Source of the DNA: Oegoconia quadripuncta | Lineage: Eukaryota; Arthropoda; Insecta; Lepidoptera; Autostichidae | DNA: 64,000 bases | Assembly (NCBI GenBank): GCA_949316235.1 | Contig: OX438750.1 | Coordinates: forward strand, 16,246,865 to 16,310,864 | Direction: 5' to 3' | Part shown: piece by piece, positions 50,665 to 60,652 of the stretch | Layout: each line of letters starts with the position of its first letter | How positions within the stretch are numbered: the first letter of the stretch is position 1 | Translations under genes and position numbers: made by a program | Notes under the pieces: model-generated | What the model was told of the DNA's origin: nothing | The model's input: only the letters and a program-made list of their open reading frames with translations | Database searches by the model: none

Positions 50665-50885
50665 TCTCTACCCGCGGGTGTTGTAAGAGGTAACGTTTCA
50701 CCAAAAACAACTATATGGGTTCACCTCCGGTCACGTGAGCATTTCTGTATAGATATTTCGATAGGTGAACCATGGATGTTGTTCCAAGAATTAAACTTTG
50801 AGGAACGTCCAAACACGAGTGGTTTCTCTGACAACACCATGTGGGATAAAGGTCGTGACGTTATGTGTGTATGTCCTTGAATAGT
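50665..50885 (-). repeat. repeat F, inverted copy
   Basis: Minus-strand order is CATAACGTCACGACCTTTAT, AACAACATCCATGGTTCACC, GAAATATCTATACAGAAATG, then TTTTGGTGAAACG and CCCGCGGGTAGAGAG. The ACGTGCAA block is lost. Confidence 0.68.
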
Positions 50886-53469
50886 GACTACAAGTGAAAT
50901 TTGAACCATAAACAAACCAAAACAAAACCCCATACGCACACCTAAGAAAAAAATTAATTAATACAAATTAAAGAAACGTATAACGGGATGAAGACGCGCC
51001 AATGAAAGGGGCAAGTTGCCTCCCTTTGCACCCCCTAAAAATTTAATTCATCACGGTCCTGAGACATATCTCCTTGCCTGTCCCTTCCCCTTTCCGCCAT
51101 TCTTTGCTTTCTTACAAGCTTTTTCCAAGAGCAAGACAGATATACCCACCCTGTATATCTTGAGTACAACCGCAAGCGATATTGGACTCTACAGTATTGG
51201 GTTCTAAAGTTGTATTTTAATTTTTGAATTCAAATTGAGTTACGATGTTTCCCGTAACCCGATATTCACAGGCCGTTTCATTCGGTCGTATTGAAAGCTT
51301 AAAACAAATAAACGTGCGACGTCGCGAGATAAGATTTTGTTGGTCTTTACGATGCGTCTCTACCGTTAGTGGATTCGATTCCCAGTTGATGTATGAAACT
51401 TAAATTTGCTGTAAAACTACCCGTAATCTTTTCTGTAAAGAGATATGTGATCAATCATTCAATAATAGACTGTATTTATATTATATTATATAGATTAAAT
51501 TTATATTTAATTTCTCTAATTTTTCCAACAAATATCTTCTGATACTTAAACCGCAATTTTTTTAATTATCAACTATCTTTCAAGTAGGTGATTAGCAAAT
51601 TACTACTATGCGAATTTAAAGTAGAGAATCCACAATGTATAGCCCAGCGTGTATATACATATTAGTGACTGAGATCGTTGACCTAGTGACTCAGTCACTA
51701 GCTCAGTACATTCGGGACTAGTTAAGTTGAGCTACGTCTGACTTCAGTACATGGATAAGTGATCACTAGAAAGGAAGGAATAAGAGGAATATTTAAAAAA
51801 ATACAAACACTTTTTTGCATAAGTTTTAGTTGTATGGCCGATTTTTTAATTCTTATGGTCAGACCGATAACTTCCCAAAACGACCATCCACTTACGCATA
51901 ACAATTCCAAATCAACAATTCCCACAATGTAGACATTTTTTACACTTAGCATGCCGACTGTACGAATTATATCACCTCACACAAATAACCGTCTAGAATT
52001 GATGGACCATTAATATGAGAAACAGTTCTGTTTGAATAATTATGAAGCCAACTGCACAGTGTCCATCGTTACAGAAAAAAGAATTAGGTACCTATATAAA
52101 ATTTATAAAAATAAAATTGACAATTTACAAATAAGTTTCATAAGTGAAGTAGAGTTAATCATTTTTCAATCTCTTTGAACTTCTGCTAATTATAGGTAAT
52201 TATTAAAATTGACTAGTCAATAAAATTCAATAAGAATGAAAGATTAAAAGGAAACAATCTTTGTTCTAGTTGTGGTCTTATTTAGCTTTATTTAGCTTAG
52301 TGAAAAATAAATACAATTATTTTGAAGCGTTCATTTTGAAACAAAACCAAAATATTTACCAGAAAAGTCACATTTTCCTATTCATCTTGATTTACATTTA
52401 TTTTAATTTTCACAATCCTGTTTGTATGACGCAGTCTGAATTACAAAACCAATTCAGCGAGTTTGTTGATTTTCTTACGTATTATTGAGCCAAGTAACAA
52501 ACTTCGTGACTACATAACGTTGAAATATCAAACGTATACATAAATACATAAGCATCTGATTCCACCTCGGACCAACTGTTTGACCTCAACTTTCCTCAAA
52601 ACTTCTCAGAAGCAACCGCAAAAGTTATTTTTACAATACATAAGTTATTAAAATCAACTGCGAGAATGTTCCGATACCGCCCGCTGTCTTTACCAAACTC
52701 TTATCAGAGAAACCGCTTTCAATTAACCAGTAAATACAGCCTTATGTACTTGCTAACTCTTCACATAATGAGTTAATAACACAACATATATATGTATACT
52801 CGCTTTACAGATGGAAAATCGTCAGCACACACATAAATACCACGCACACAAACCAAAATCGTGGCGTACATAAAACGCGTCTTTCTTCTTGTATTCTTAA
52901 TTAGCGTGTCGGGTATCGCTGCCTCGCTCTCTCACTAGGTGTTAATTAGAAGGTTGTCCCGCTCTCGCTTTCTTAATACATTCTTCCTCTCAGCGGTGTT
53001 TCTTTACGTTTTTATTTGTGTGCGTGTCTGTGTGCGGTGGTGTTTAATTTACATGTACTTGTATGTCAGGGTACAGTTAAACGGGGGAGTGTTTCGAGAC
53101 TCGAATTGATTGTTAACTGACTTTCATGATGAAAACGTTGTCTGTACTATCTGTTATTCCTACATCTAACGTTTTCAATTTAAATTTATTTTATAAAATA
53201 CGAGAAAATAATAATTTTTTATTCATTCATTAAAATATTGATGTTTTACAGTTATTGGTCACGGTCACGTATGAAACCGAGAAATATTAGCTTATAAAGT
53301 TGATTTATGTATGTAATGTAATGTAAAGTTCTGTAAAGAGTAAAGTATATAAGTTGTAAGAGTTCTGTAGTGAATATATTATGTACAAATTCAAATACAA
53401 AGTTACAGATACATGTCATAAGTTAGTCGACTGTTACATGTAAAGTAGTAGAGTTTACTTATGGAATAC
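50886..53469. other. longest stretch with no assignable feature
   Basis: There is a small palindrome, CTAGTGACTCAGTCACTAG at 51679-51697. A B-box-like GGATTCGATTCCCAG at about 51372 has no A box partner. Parts of 52850-53050 (TCTCGCTTTC, TCGCTCTCTCAC) are pyrimidine-rich and less AT-biased. Open frames here (51016-51207, 51722-51952, 52270-52488) show no family. Confidence 0.35.
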
Positions 53470-53515
53470 AACACAATACAAATGTGCTTTATCGCCCTCA
53501 CTTAACAAGTAGGAG
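53470..53515 (-). mobile_element. LINE 3' end scrap
   Basis: ACAACACAATACAAATGTGC is followed by TTTATCGCCCTCACTTAAC. The inverted sequence recalls the GTGCAATAAAGTGTATTTG end at 19229-19300, with changes. Confidence 0.4.
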
Positions 53516-54179
53516 AAGTTCGTTAAAATTTTTTCATGAATTGTATAACTATGCCAAACTGGTTTATAGTGAAATAATAATTATGACGTACATACAGACA
53601 TGTGACATGTCGAAACGTGACTAATAGAATTCTAAAAAGGGCCTCTAATTATTTGGATAAACATTTGTTTTTTGCCGGTACTGAAGAAAATAACAAAGAT
53701 AGTCCCGTTCGCCTGTACCGTGGGTGTTTTATACGAATGTGGGTATACGCGAAAGGGTGTCAGCGGCGCGGGGGTGGCTCGCGCGCGGGGAGGGGGGACA
53801 CGTACACATAAACACTTATAAAACTTTTTTGACAACACCCTCCTCCGTCTCACCCCTCGAATTCGCTAATTTATGTTGCTTTTTTAATCAATACCCGGTG
53901 TATGGAGTTATAGGTTGTATTGGCTCTTTGTTTGGTGACAATGTTCAGTGTTTATGCTTTGTTGGGTAATTGTTATGTAAATTCGTGCAGATCTCAAGAT
54001 TCTATTACGATTTGGCGTTTTGCCTCAGCTATGTTTAATAGTTTTAAATGTTAGTTTAATTTATCAAATGTTTTAGACATTAGGTAGCTAAGAACGGGTT
54101 TAGGTTTGGGTACAGTTTGAGGGCGACTTTCGGACGCGAAATGTTTCATTAGAGCTCTGACACCTCGACGAAAAAGTCT
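53516..54179. other. unassigned; GC-rich part at 53745-53810
   Basis: GCGCGGGGGTGGCTCGCGCG and GGGGAGGGGGGACACG lie at 53765-53800. Three overlapping frames cross this area in both strands, which is a sign of base composition rather than coding. Confidence 0.35.
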
Positions 54180-54450
54180 TTTTTTTTTTTAATTTTGGAA
54201 CGAAAATGCAAAAATTACTTTTATTTATTATGGTTTTATATTTAGGTATTATGTTTTTGACGGTGTTGCGTGTGTGAGGCCACTCTTTGTCCAGACGTAT
54301 TTCGTGGTCCGATTTTAGTGCGGTTTATTTTTAATTACAGAATAAAGGGACATGTTCTTAGCTATGTTTGGTGAAAACAGATTAAGCCGTTTCAAAGATA
54401 TTTTGCATTTATTACAAAATTATACAAATTTACTTCCGAGGGTTTTTCAA
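54180..54450 (-). repeat. dispersed repeat H, inverted copy
   Basis: On the minus strand, AAATATCTTTGAAACGGCTT, AATCTGTTTTCACCAAACAT and GCTAAGAACATGTCCC precede AAATCGGACCACGAAATACG and TCTGGACAAAGAG. These are the usual H blocks in order. Confidence 0.65.
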
Positions 54451-54739
54451 ATTTAAGATTAAACTCGAGTATAGCTTTATTTATTAAAGACTAAACGAGG
54501 AGACTTAGCCATGTTGGATGACAGTCTTTTTGAAGACAAGTCTTTTTAACATAGTTGGCTTGGTCTATCTAAATTTTCAGTGTATAGTTATTAATCGCGA
54601 TGTTCGAGTACTCACGACGAGGTACGTCTCAAGAGTCTGAAAATCGCCTCCCTGTACTCAACAGTATAATAGAAAATTACATATTTAAACAACACATACC
54701 TAAATGATTATTAATAACACTATAAGTTTAAACGAAAAA

Positions 54740-54945
54740 AAAATCCGACAGCATATTTTGTATTTCGCGGGCGCCATGTTGAATTTTTTAGCCTAAAATA
54801 TATCCTACGACACTCCAGGAATCAAGACGAATCCTACGACACTTCGAAATCGTGAAGCCGTTTAGGCTACAGGAGGTAACATAGAAATGTACATACTTAC
54901 ACTCTAAAAACATTACCCTCCTTGGGCAGTTGGCAGATGTCAACC
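54740..54945. repeat. dispersed repeat E, copy 2
   Basis: GACAGCATATTTTGTATTTC, GCGGGCGCCATGTTGAATTT and ACATAGAAATGTACATACTT align with 1130-1345. A duplicated AATCCTACGACACTYC-type phrase at 54805-54845 is an internal change specific to this copy. Confidence 0.7.
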
Positions 54946-55050
54946 ATTTTTTTATATGTATTTTTCGATAATATTTTCCTAATTATTGTATTTTTTAAGC
55001 AAAAAAATACAATAAATGCATGTACGTTTGCCGCCCTCTCATAAAAAAAA

Positions 55051-55320
55051 AGCAACCTCAATCATGATGTTAAGTGAAAATGTGGACGAAAGTAGAGCCG
55101 CCAAATTACTTGGAGGACTGGCTGTCTAATCTCTAACAGTCTGAACACAACAATGCTATCAACATTGCTGCTTGGTGGCAGACTTAAATAAAATGGTGGT
55201 ACTTAGCTAGGCGATATTTCAAAATACCCTACCACCATAACATTGTACCCCGCTGGGAATCGAACACGCAACCTCCAGTTTGTAAACTTTTTATTGTTTG
55301 CATTGTGCCCCGGGGCAGTT
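55051..55320 (-). repeat. SINE-A copy, strongly diverged
   Basis: CAACAATGCTATCAACATTG, ATGGTGGTACTTAGCTAGGC and GTACCCCGCTGGGAATCGAA are recognisable, but several blocks are shortened and the head reads imperfectly at 55290-55320. Among SINE-A copies here this and 56753 look oldest. Confidence 0.85.
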
Positions 55321-55380
55321 ATTTTTAAAACAATAATCATGATTAATAAAGAATAATAATGATACTAACATAACCCAAAA

Positions 55381-55560
55381 GACCCCAACCCGAGAAGTTC
55401 TTTTTTTAGGGTTCCGTCACAAAGGGTTCCTTGTTAGCTAACAAGGAAACCTTAGAGCTTCGTCATGTCCGTCTGTCTTTTTGTCAGAGGCTCTTAGTAC
55501 TAGAAAGTTCTAATTGGGATTGGTATACATATTAAAGACGCCGATAAAATGCAAAAAATT
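55381..55560 (+). repeat. dispersed repeat P with a 22-bp palindrome
   Basis: TTTAGGGTTCCGTCACAAAG, GGTTCCTTGTTAGC, CATGTCCGTCTGTCTTTTTG and GAGGCTCTTAGTACTAGAAA follow the family order. A perfect palindrome TTCCTTGTTAG/CTAACAAGGAA lies at 55437-55458. Confidence 0.65.
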
Positions 55561-55563
55561 TAA

Positions 55564-55892
55564 ACCGCCTCCGTAGCTCAATGTAAACAACATAGGGTTT
55601 ACGAATCGGAGGTCGCGGGTACGATCCCCAACGGGGTTCATGTTTAGTACTCAGTTTGATTGGTGGTAGGGCATTTTAAATGTCCACCTGGCTAGCTACC
55701 ACCATTTTATCTAAATCTGCCGCCAAACAACAATGTTAATAGCATTGTTGTGTTCCGGTTGTCAGAAACAAGATAGCCAGTTCCCAAAATATTTGGGTTA
55801 CCGGGTCTATATGCTTCCACCTATGGCCTCATCTTCACTTAACATCAGGTTTGATTGAGGGCAAGAGCTAACCCGTTGTGCATAAAAAAAAA
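55564..55892 (+). repeat. SINE-A copy, full length, mutated B box
   Basis: The head ACCGCCTCCGTAGCTCAATG is complete. The B box reads GGGTACGATCC, with T changed to A. The tail GTTTGATTGAGGGCAAGAGC has changes, and the A run is at 55883-55892. Confidence 0.93.
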
Positions 55893-56752
55893 TTGAGAAA
55901 TATATTTTTGAGGATACCGGGATCCGGGTCTTTGATGTGGCAGCCGAGTTATGACACCAGTATACTACACAGGTCGTTTTAATAATTAATAAGACTATTT
56001 GGGTATGTATTTGTCGCTAACAAGAAATGTTACCTACTATATTTTTTCAAAGCATTCGAACTTCGCCGCTGAAATGCCTATGATTTCATTTTATATTCGG
56101 TTGAAAATATGATAAAATTTTACATAAGTACCCTCAATAAAAAGTTAATGTGATAAATAAAATGATATACGAATATATCACCACGACCCAGATACACCTA
56201 CTTAAGTCGTCAATCTTATCCTTAAAAAATAAAGTTATATCTCAATTTTCCGTACCGTCTACCCTCTGCATGTGACGTGAAAACTCCAACATCTCTACAT
56301 TTATCACTCAATCAAGCGAAAACCGACTTTACTTATCTAAAAATAAAACTCAATCTATCCGATAAATAAAGTAGCAACATACTGAAAATTCGCACATCCT
56401 TAAACAACTATAACTTTGCAAGCAATTTAAAAAGCAATACTTACGTTTCGCCAACGAAAACCAGTTAAGCATCTGTAAATATAAAGTTGTAAAAAATCCA
56501 CGTCAATTTTATTAATGCAGTTCTGTCACAGAAAAATAGTGTTTATTTCTTGGCTGGAAGGATGAAGAAGAGGTATTACGTTATATGGGTATTTCTGTTA
56601 ACACGTAGTGATGGATGGACTGTCGCACGCATGACAAAACTGCCGCGCTGAGATTTCACGCGATTTCAACGAGGTGAATATATTCATTCCTTATTTTGAA
56701 CCAGGATTACAAGGATTATAAGACTCATAGGCTTCCCCTTAGACTTCTGGAG
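55893..56752. other. unassigned stretch
   Basis: AT-rich sequence with no open frame over 60 codons. CACGACCCAGATACACC and TCAATCAAGCG near 56190-56320 show no relation to other parts of the window. Confidence 0.3.
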
Positions 56753-56912
56753 CAATAATCACACTTGATGGTAGTGAAGATGAGGCCGGCTATTATCTTA
56801 TCAACAGCCGGATTATTACAATGCTATCAACACTGCTCCATGGCAGCCGATTTAGATAAGATGATGGTAGCTAACCAGGCGGATATTTAAAACCACCAAG
56901 CAAACCGAGTTA
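56753..56912 (-). repeat. SINE-A fragment, old
   Basis: CAATAATCACACTTGATGGT, TAGTGAAGATGAGGCCGG, CAATGCTATCAACACTGCTC and TAGATAAGATGATGGTAGCT keep SINE-A order with deletions between. The head is missing. The tail word matches LINE-K/SINE-A. Confidence 0.8.
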
Positions 56913-57100
56913 GTATAATGTATGTATGTACGCCTACTATGAAGATGTGTATGTTTAGGTTACTAGAATAATATTCAGTCATGTAAAAGACACTAATAAA
57001 TGGTATCTCGAACCCAAAGTTTGTGTTCTTTCCTTCGCAGTCCAAATCAAATCAAATCAAAAAATATTCATTTCTATTTCATTATTATTATTCATTATTA

Positions 57101-57337
57101 GACGACCGATTGGTGTAGTGGATAGTCACCCTATCAGTGAAACCAACGGTTGCGGGTTCGACTCCCGCGAGGGGTAACTATTTGTGTGATGAATACGAAC
57201 ATTTATTCCCGAGTCTTGGATGTTTATATAAATATTTATGTATGTTTATCCGTTATCTAGTATCCAATAGCACAAGCTTTGCTTAGTTTGGGACTAGATG
57301 ATTGGTGTAAGCGTTCGAAATATTTATTATTATTATT
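57101..57337 (+). repeat. SINE-D copy, best preserved
   Basis: GACGACCGATTGGTGTAGTGG holds the A box (TGGTGTAGTGG at 57111-57121), and the B box GGTTCGACTCC is at 57155-57165. The core TGTGTGATGAATACGAACAT, GTATGTTTATCCGTTATCTA and the tail GCTTTGCTTAGTTTGGGACT are all present before TATTTATTATTATTATT. The spacing of A and B boxes is as in tRNA genes, but the folded structure is not a functional tRNA. Confidence 0.93.
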
Positions 57338-57419
57338 TCTATTTTCAATTTCTTTTTCTCAGCATGAGCTGGTATTACCATACCATTTACGGGCATTAAC
57401 CAAGTAAATGGTATATTGG

Positions 57420-57923
57420 TATAATGGTTTATTTTTATTATTATTATTTCGTAGGATGAAAATTATCACTTGAAAAGGTCACATTTTTATCTTATTATTA
57501 AAGTTTTTGACATTATTGCTCATTCACAAAGCTCATTCCCCAGAGAAGAACGAACAAGAAAGTCAAGGGTTACTCTTTTAAAACAAGTTTGGGTTACAAT
57601 TATATTATATTGTATAATTAGACTGAATATCGCCGAGCGGTCTATGTCCATGCTTGTTTATCATCCAGATAGTCAGAAATTTTATAATAGCCTTTGGTAT
57701 ATAATGTCTGTTTTATGATGGTTTTGAATTTATATAAAGGTAAATTTTGAATGTCCACTGGAACCTTATAATAAAAGCGTGTACATTGTCCCTTAAATGA
57801 CTTAGTGACTTTGTGTAAACGGCTGACATGAACAGCAAATTTATTTTTATATCTGGTATTAACATTATGTGTATCAGTCCGCACCTTTATATGGCGACCC
57901 GACGTAGTCAGCCGCGCGCGCAC
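57420..57923 (-). mobile_element. LINE-G variant: longest coding tail and 3' region
   Basis: A 93-codon minus frame (57642-57923) reads YKNKFAVHVSRLHKVTKSFK, then FYYKVPVDIQNLPLYKFKTI and TKGYYKISDYLDDKQAW. This is a LINE ORF2 C-terminus, and the reverse transcriptase core is missing. It is followed by GACCGCTCGGCGATATTCAG and, at 57480-57600, the GAATGAGCAATAATGTC region. It links the coding tail to the 3' regions seen separately at 14640 and 23370. Confidence 0.75.
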
Positions 57924-58083
57924 ACGACTGATATTTATTTAGCATTCTTTAAGCCAATATGGGAGACGATACGGTACCAAAACACTGACACTCTGAGTAC
58001 ATCAATTGTGTCTTAAAATTTTAAATTAAATAAACTGTGATTGTGTTTTTATTAGGTCAGTTATAATGTGTATAACAGAAGTT

Positions 58084-58425
58084 AACCGCCTCCGTGGCTC
58101 AATGTAAACAACATTGGGCTTACGATTCGGAGGTCGCGGGTTCGATCCCCAGCGGGGTACATGTTTAAGTACTCGGTTTGGTTGGTGGTAGGGCATTTTA
58201 AATGTCCGCCTGGCTAGCTACCACCATCTTATCTAAATCTGCCGCCAAGCAGCAATGTTAATAGCATTGTTGTGTTCCGGTTGTCAGAGATAAGATAGCC
58301 AGTCCCCCAAATGTGTTAGGGTTTCTGGGTCAGTCCGCTTCTACCTTCGACCTCATCTTCATTTAACATCAGGTGTGATTGAGATCAAGTACCAACCCGT
58401 TGTGCATAAAAAAAATTTAAAAAAA
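58084..58425 (+). repeat. SINE-A reference copy
   Basis: All blocks are in order: head ACCGCCTCCGTGGCTCAATG (A box at 58095-58104), B box GGTTCGATCC at 58139-58148, and the body with CGCCTGGCTAGCTACCACC and TGTTGTGTTCCGGTTGTCAG. The tail is CATTTAACATCAGGTGTGAT and GCATAAAAAAAA. Internal RNA polymerase III promoter elements look intact, so it could have been recently transcribed. Confidence 0.95.
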
Positions 58426-59086
58426 TCCGTAATTATAACTACATCAACTACACCCATGATGTACGAGTATCATCACATACGTATTCGACAGATATAACTA
58501 TCTTGACCTAAACTAAGACCAACTTCAGTACTTCCATGACTTCACTAGGCCAAGGGTGAGTTAAAATCTTAGTGGAGACTCTTACTTTCAGCCCTGTAAT
58601 TATAACTACCGTAAGCCACACCCATGACGTATCTGCTCTCATTAAGCATAGTGCACCGACCGGGATCGGGTCTAATTCAATGCGCGCCCGGGGCTTGCTG
58701 CGAAGGCCGGCTTCTAATACTCGACCATAAATCTATACCGTGCAACCCATGGACCAGAGAAGAGTTAAATTTTGAGAAGGCATCTGCTTTTTGTGCACCT
58801 AAAGCAATCGTAAGTAAGCTCCTGTTTTTATGCAGGTGTAGCTTTGATAAATATCGCTACGACTAGGTTTAATTAATGACGTATCTGTCAGTTCTTATGA
58901 AATAGTAGTCATTTCTTAAGTATTATTTCTTGATCTGTCAATATTCCTTTAGTTGGAAACAACTGGAACTGACCTTTAACGTGCCCTCCGAAGCATGAAA
59001 ATACTCATAAATAAAAATTAAAAATTAAAATCTTTATTACAGGAACACTTGTCTCATATCAATTTACATTAAAAATATAAATATTA
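58426..59086. other. unassigned; internal repeat of TGTAATTATAACTAC
   Basis: CGTAATTATAACTACATCAA with CACCCATGA at 58429-58460 is echoed by TGTAATTATAACTACCGTAA with CACCCATGA at 58595-58627. These are two short direct copies about 166 bp apart. The 80-codon frame at 58624-58866 shows no domain. Confidence 0.35.
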
Positions 59087-59192
59087 AATACACTAGTGGT
59101 TACCTACTCTTCCAAGGACTGACCACGTCAGACATTGCTTAACTTCGCTAATCGAAAATGATTAGCGAATGCGACTGCGCCAGGAGTGCGTA
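59087..59192 (-). repeat. 5S rRNA-derived repeat, copy 3 (clearest)
   Basis: On the minus strand GATTAGCGAAGTTAAGCAATG, GTGGTCAGTCCTTGGAAG and AGTAGGTAACCACTAGTG track the middle and 3' part of insect 5S rRNA. Upstream CACTCCTGGCGCAGTCGCAT and CGCTAATCATTTTCGATTAGCG (a hairpin) belong to the element, since they recur at 11825. Confidence 0.75.
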
Positions 59193-59293
59193 CACATAAT
59201 ACTCAAGATAATACATTATTTATGATTTGTTATGATTTATTGTTTGTTACAACGTGACTGTTGTAACAAACAATAAAAAACACACAAACACCT

Positions 59294-59569
59294 GACGACC
59301 TATTTGGTGTAGTGGTTAGCAACCCTGACCACTATACCAAAAGGTTGCGGGTTCGAATCCCGCTAGGGGCACATGTTTGTGTGATGAATACGGACATGTG
59401 TACCTGAGTTATGGATGTTTTCATTTATAATAAGTATTTATTTAGAAAAAAAGTATTTATGTATTATATCAAACATCTGGTATCCACAACACAAGCCTAT
59501 AGTTACTTACTGTGGAAATAGATGGTGCTGTTTGTAGGTCTAAGGATATTTATTTATTTATTATTTATT
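59294..59569 (+). repeat. SINE-C copy, full length
   Basis: GACGACCTATTTGGTGTAGT begins the head. The A box is at 59305-59315 and the B box GGTTCGAATCC at 59350-59360. The body is complete, with CAAGCCTATAGTTACTTACT in the tail. This ATAG insertion is shared with 63083-63351, so the two belong to one subfamily. Confidence 0.92.
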
Positions 59570-59948
59570 AAAAAAAATCATAGAATATAGGAACGAACGC
59601 AACCCTGTAAAAAGCTGCGCACTACATGGATGCCACATCCTGGCCTAATTACTTCTATGGTCCAACTAAGATATCGCAATGAAGTAGCGGATCTTTATGT
59701 TAAATCATTTTAAGCGCTAATTGTTTTTAAACACTTAGAATATTAAAATCAGTTATTTCATGTAAAGTTATGATAGAAAGCTGTAATCTTTGTCAATAGA
59801 TTTTCACAGCATTCAAGTAACCAATATTATAGAGATGTAAAGGCCAAAGTTCTGGAAAGAAAACTGTCTGAGCTACAATACGATACATAATTGAACTCTA
59901 TTGTTCATCAGCGACCCGGTCGCATTGATGGCCTTACCAAACTCGTAT
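59570..59948. other. unassigned stretch
   Basis: AT-rich, without recurrent blocks. The minus frame 59873-60121 is mostly LINE-J shadow. Confidence 0.3.
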
Positions 59949-60062
59949 CTCATCATCACCATATCAGCTACAGGACATAGGCTTCCCTCCCCCTTATTGG
60001 TGAACATCCCACGCTGCGCTTGACGGTGCATGGTCTCCGCTCCAGGGGGTCTACTCTCTAAC
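59949..60062 (-). mobile_element. LINE-J 3' end
   Basis: CATCATCACCATATCAGCTA at the left is the inverted tail. CCCACGCTGCGCTTGACGGT and GCATGGTCTCCGCTC correspond to GACCACGCACCGGCAAGC of other copies. Internal parts are deleted. Confidence 0.68.
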
Positions 60063-60261
60063 GAAATTAGCTTCGGACGGCCGTAACTTCGGACTGTTTC
60101 TTTTGCAGTTTGCTGTGTCAATTATTTATTAATTATAATTTCTGAGCCTTTTTCTTCAAACTTTGGACACACAAGCAGGAGACGCAACAATCTAAGTAAG
60201 ATATTTTAAGATTACTCACTACGGAACGTTCTAAATCACTATAATTTTTTAATACTAAAAT

Positions 60262-60652
60262 ATACAGGGTGACATTTAGTTCGTGTAACTCCGGTTTATT
60301 GGTGACTCCATTCCTGATTACGAACAACTTTCCCCAGGAAACCATAGCCGAATTCGATGAAAATCAAAATAATTTCGATTGCGCATACAAAGTAAACCCT
60401 TCTGGAACCACCTTTAGTATGGAAATCCAATAATTTTTGGCTGAATTCGGCTATGGTTTTCAGTGGTAAGTTGTTCTTAGTCACGAGTAGATTCATCAGC
60501 CGAAAATTGGTGCACTTCCATACTAAAGGGGGGTTCAGAATTGTTTATTTTTTTGATCGAATTCAACTATGGTTCTTTGAGGAAAATTGTTCGTATTCAA
60601 GAGTGGCATCACCAGTTAAAAGGAATTACACGAATTCAAATTCACCCTGTAT
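60262..60652. mobile_element. foldback element O, 391 bp, complete
   Basis: The ends are ATACAGGGTG and CACCCTGTAT. The left arm continues TTCGTGTAACTCCGGTTTAT and the right arm, inverted, reads TTCGTGTAATTCCTTTTAAC. Both have ACGAACAA and AACCATAG(C/T)(C/T)GAATTCGAT. An extra copy of GAATTCGGCTATGGTT lies inside at 60443. It is probably a non-autonomous DNA element or two copies fused head to head. The open frames across it are not coding. Confidence 0.75.

Noticed and set aside
51340..51390. B-box-like GGATTCGATTCCCAG, possible tRNA or SINE head
   Set aside because: There is no matching A box, acceptor stem or recurrent body around it.
53745..53810. CpG island promoter
   Set aside because: The GC-rich run is under 70 bp, is mainly G runs, and has no gene next to it that I can see.
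57101..57200. Possible tRNA gene (A and B boxes with tRNA-like spacing)
   Set aside because: The same head occurs in many copies followed by the same SINE body, and it does not close into a full cloverleaf with an acceptor stem.
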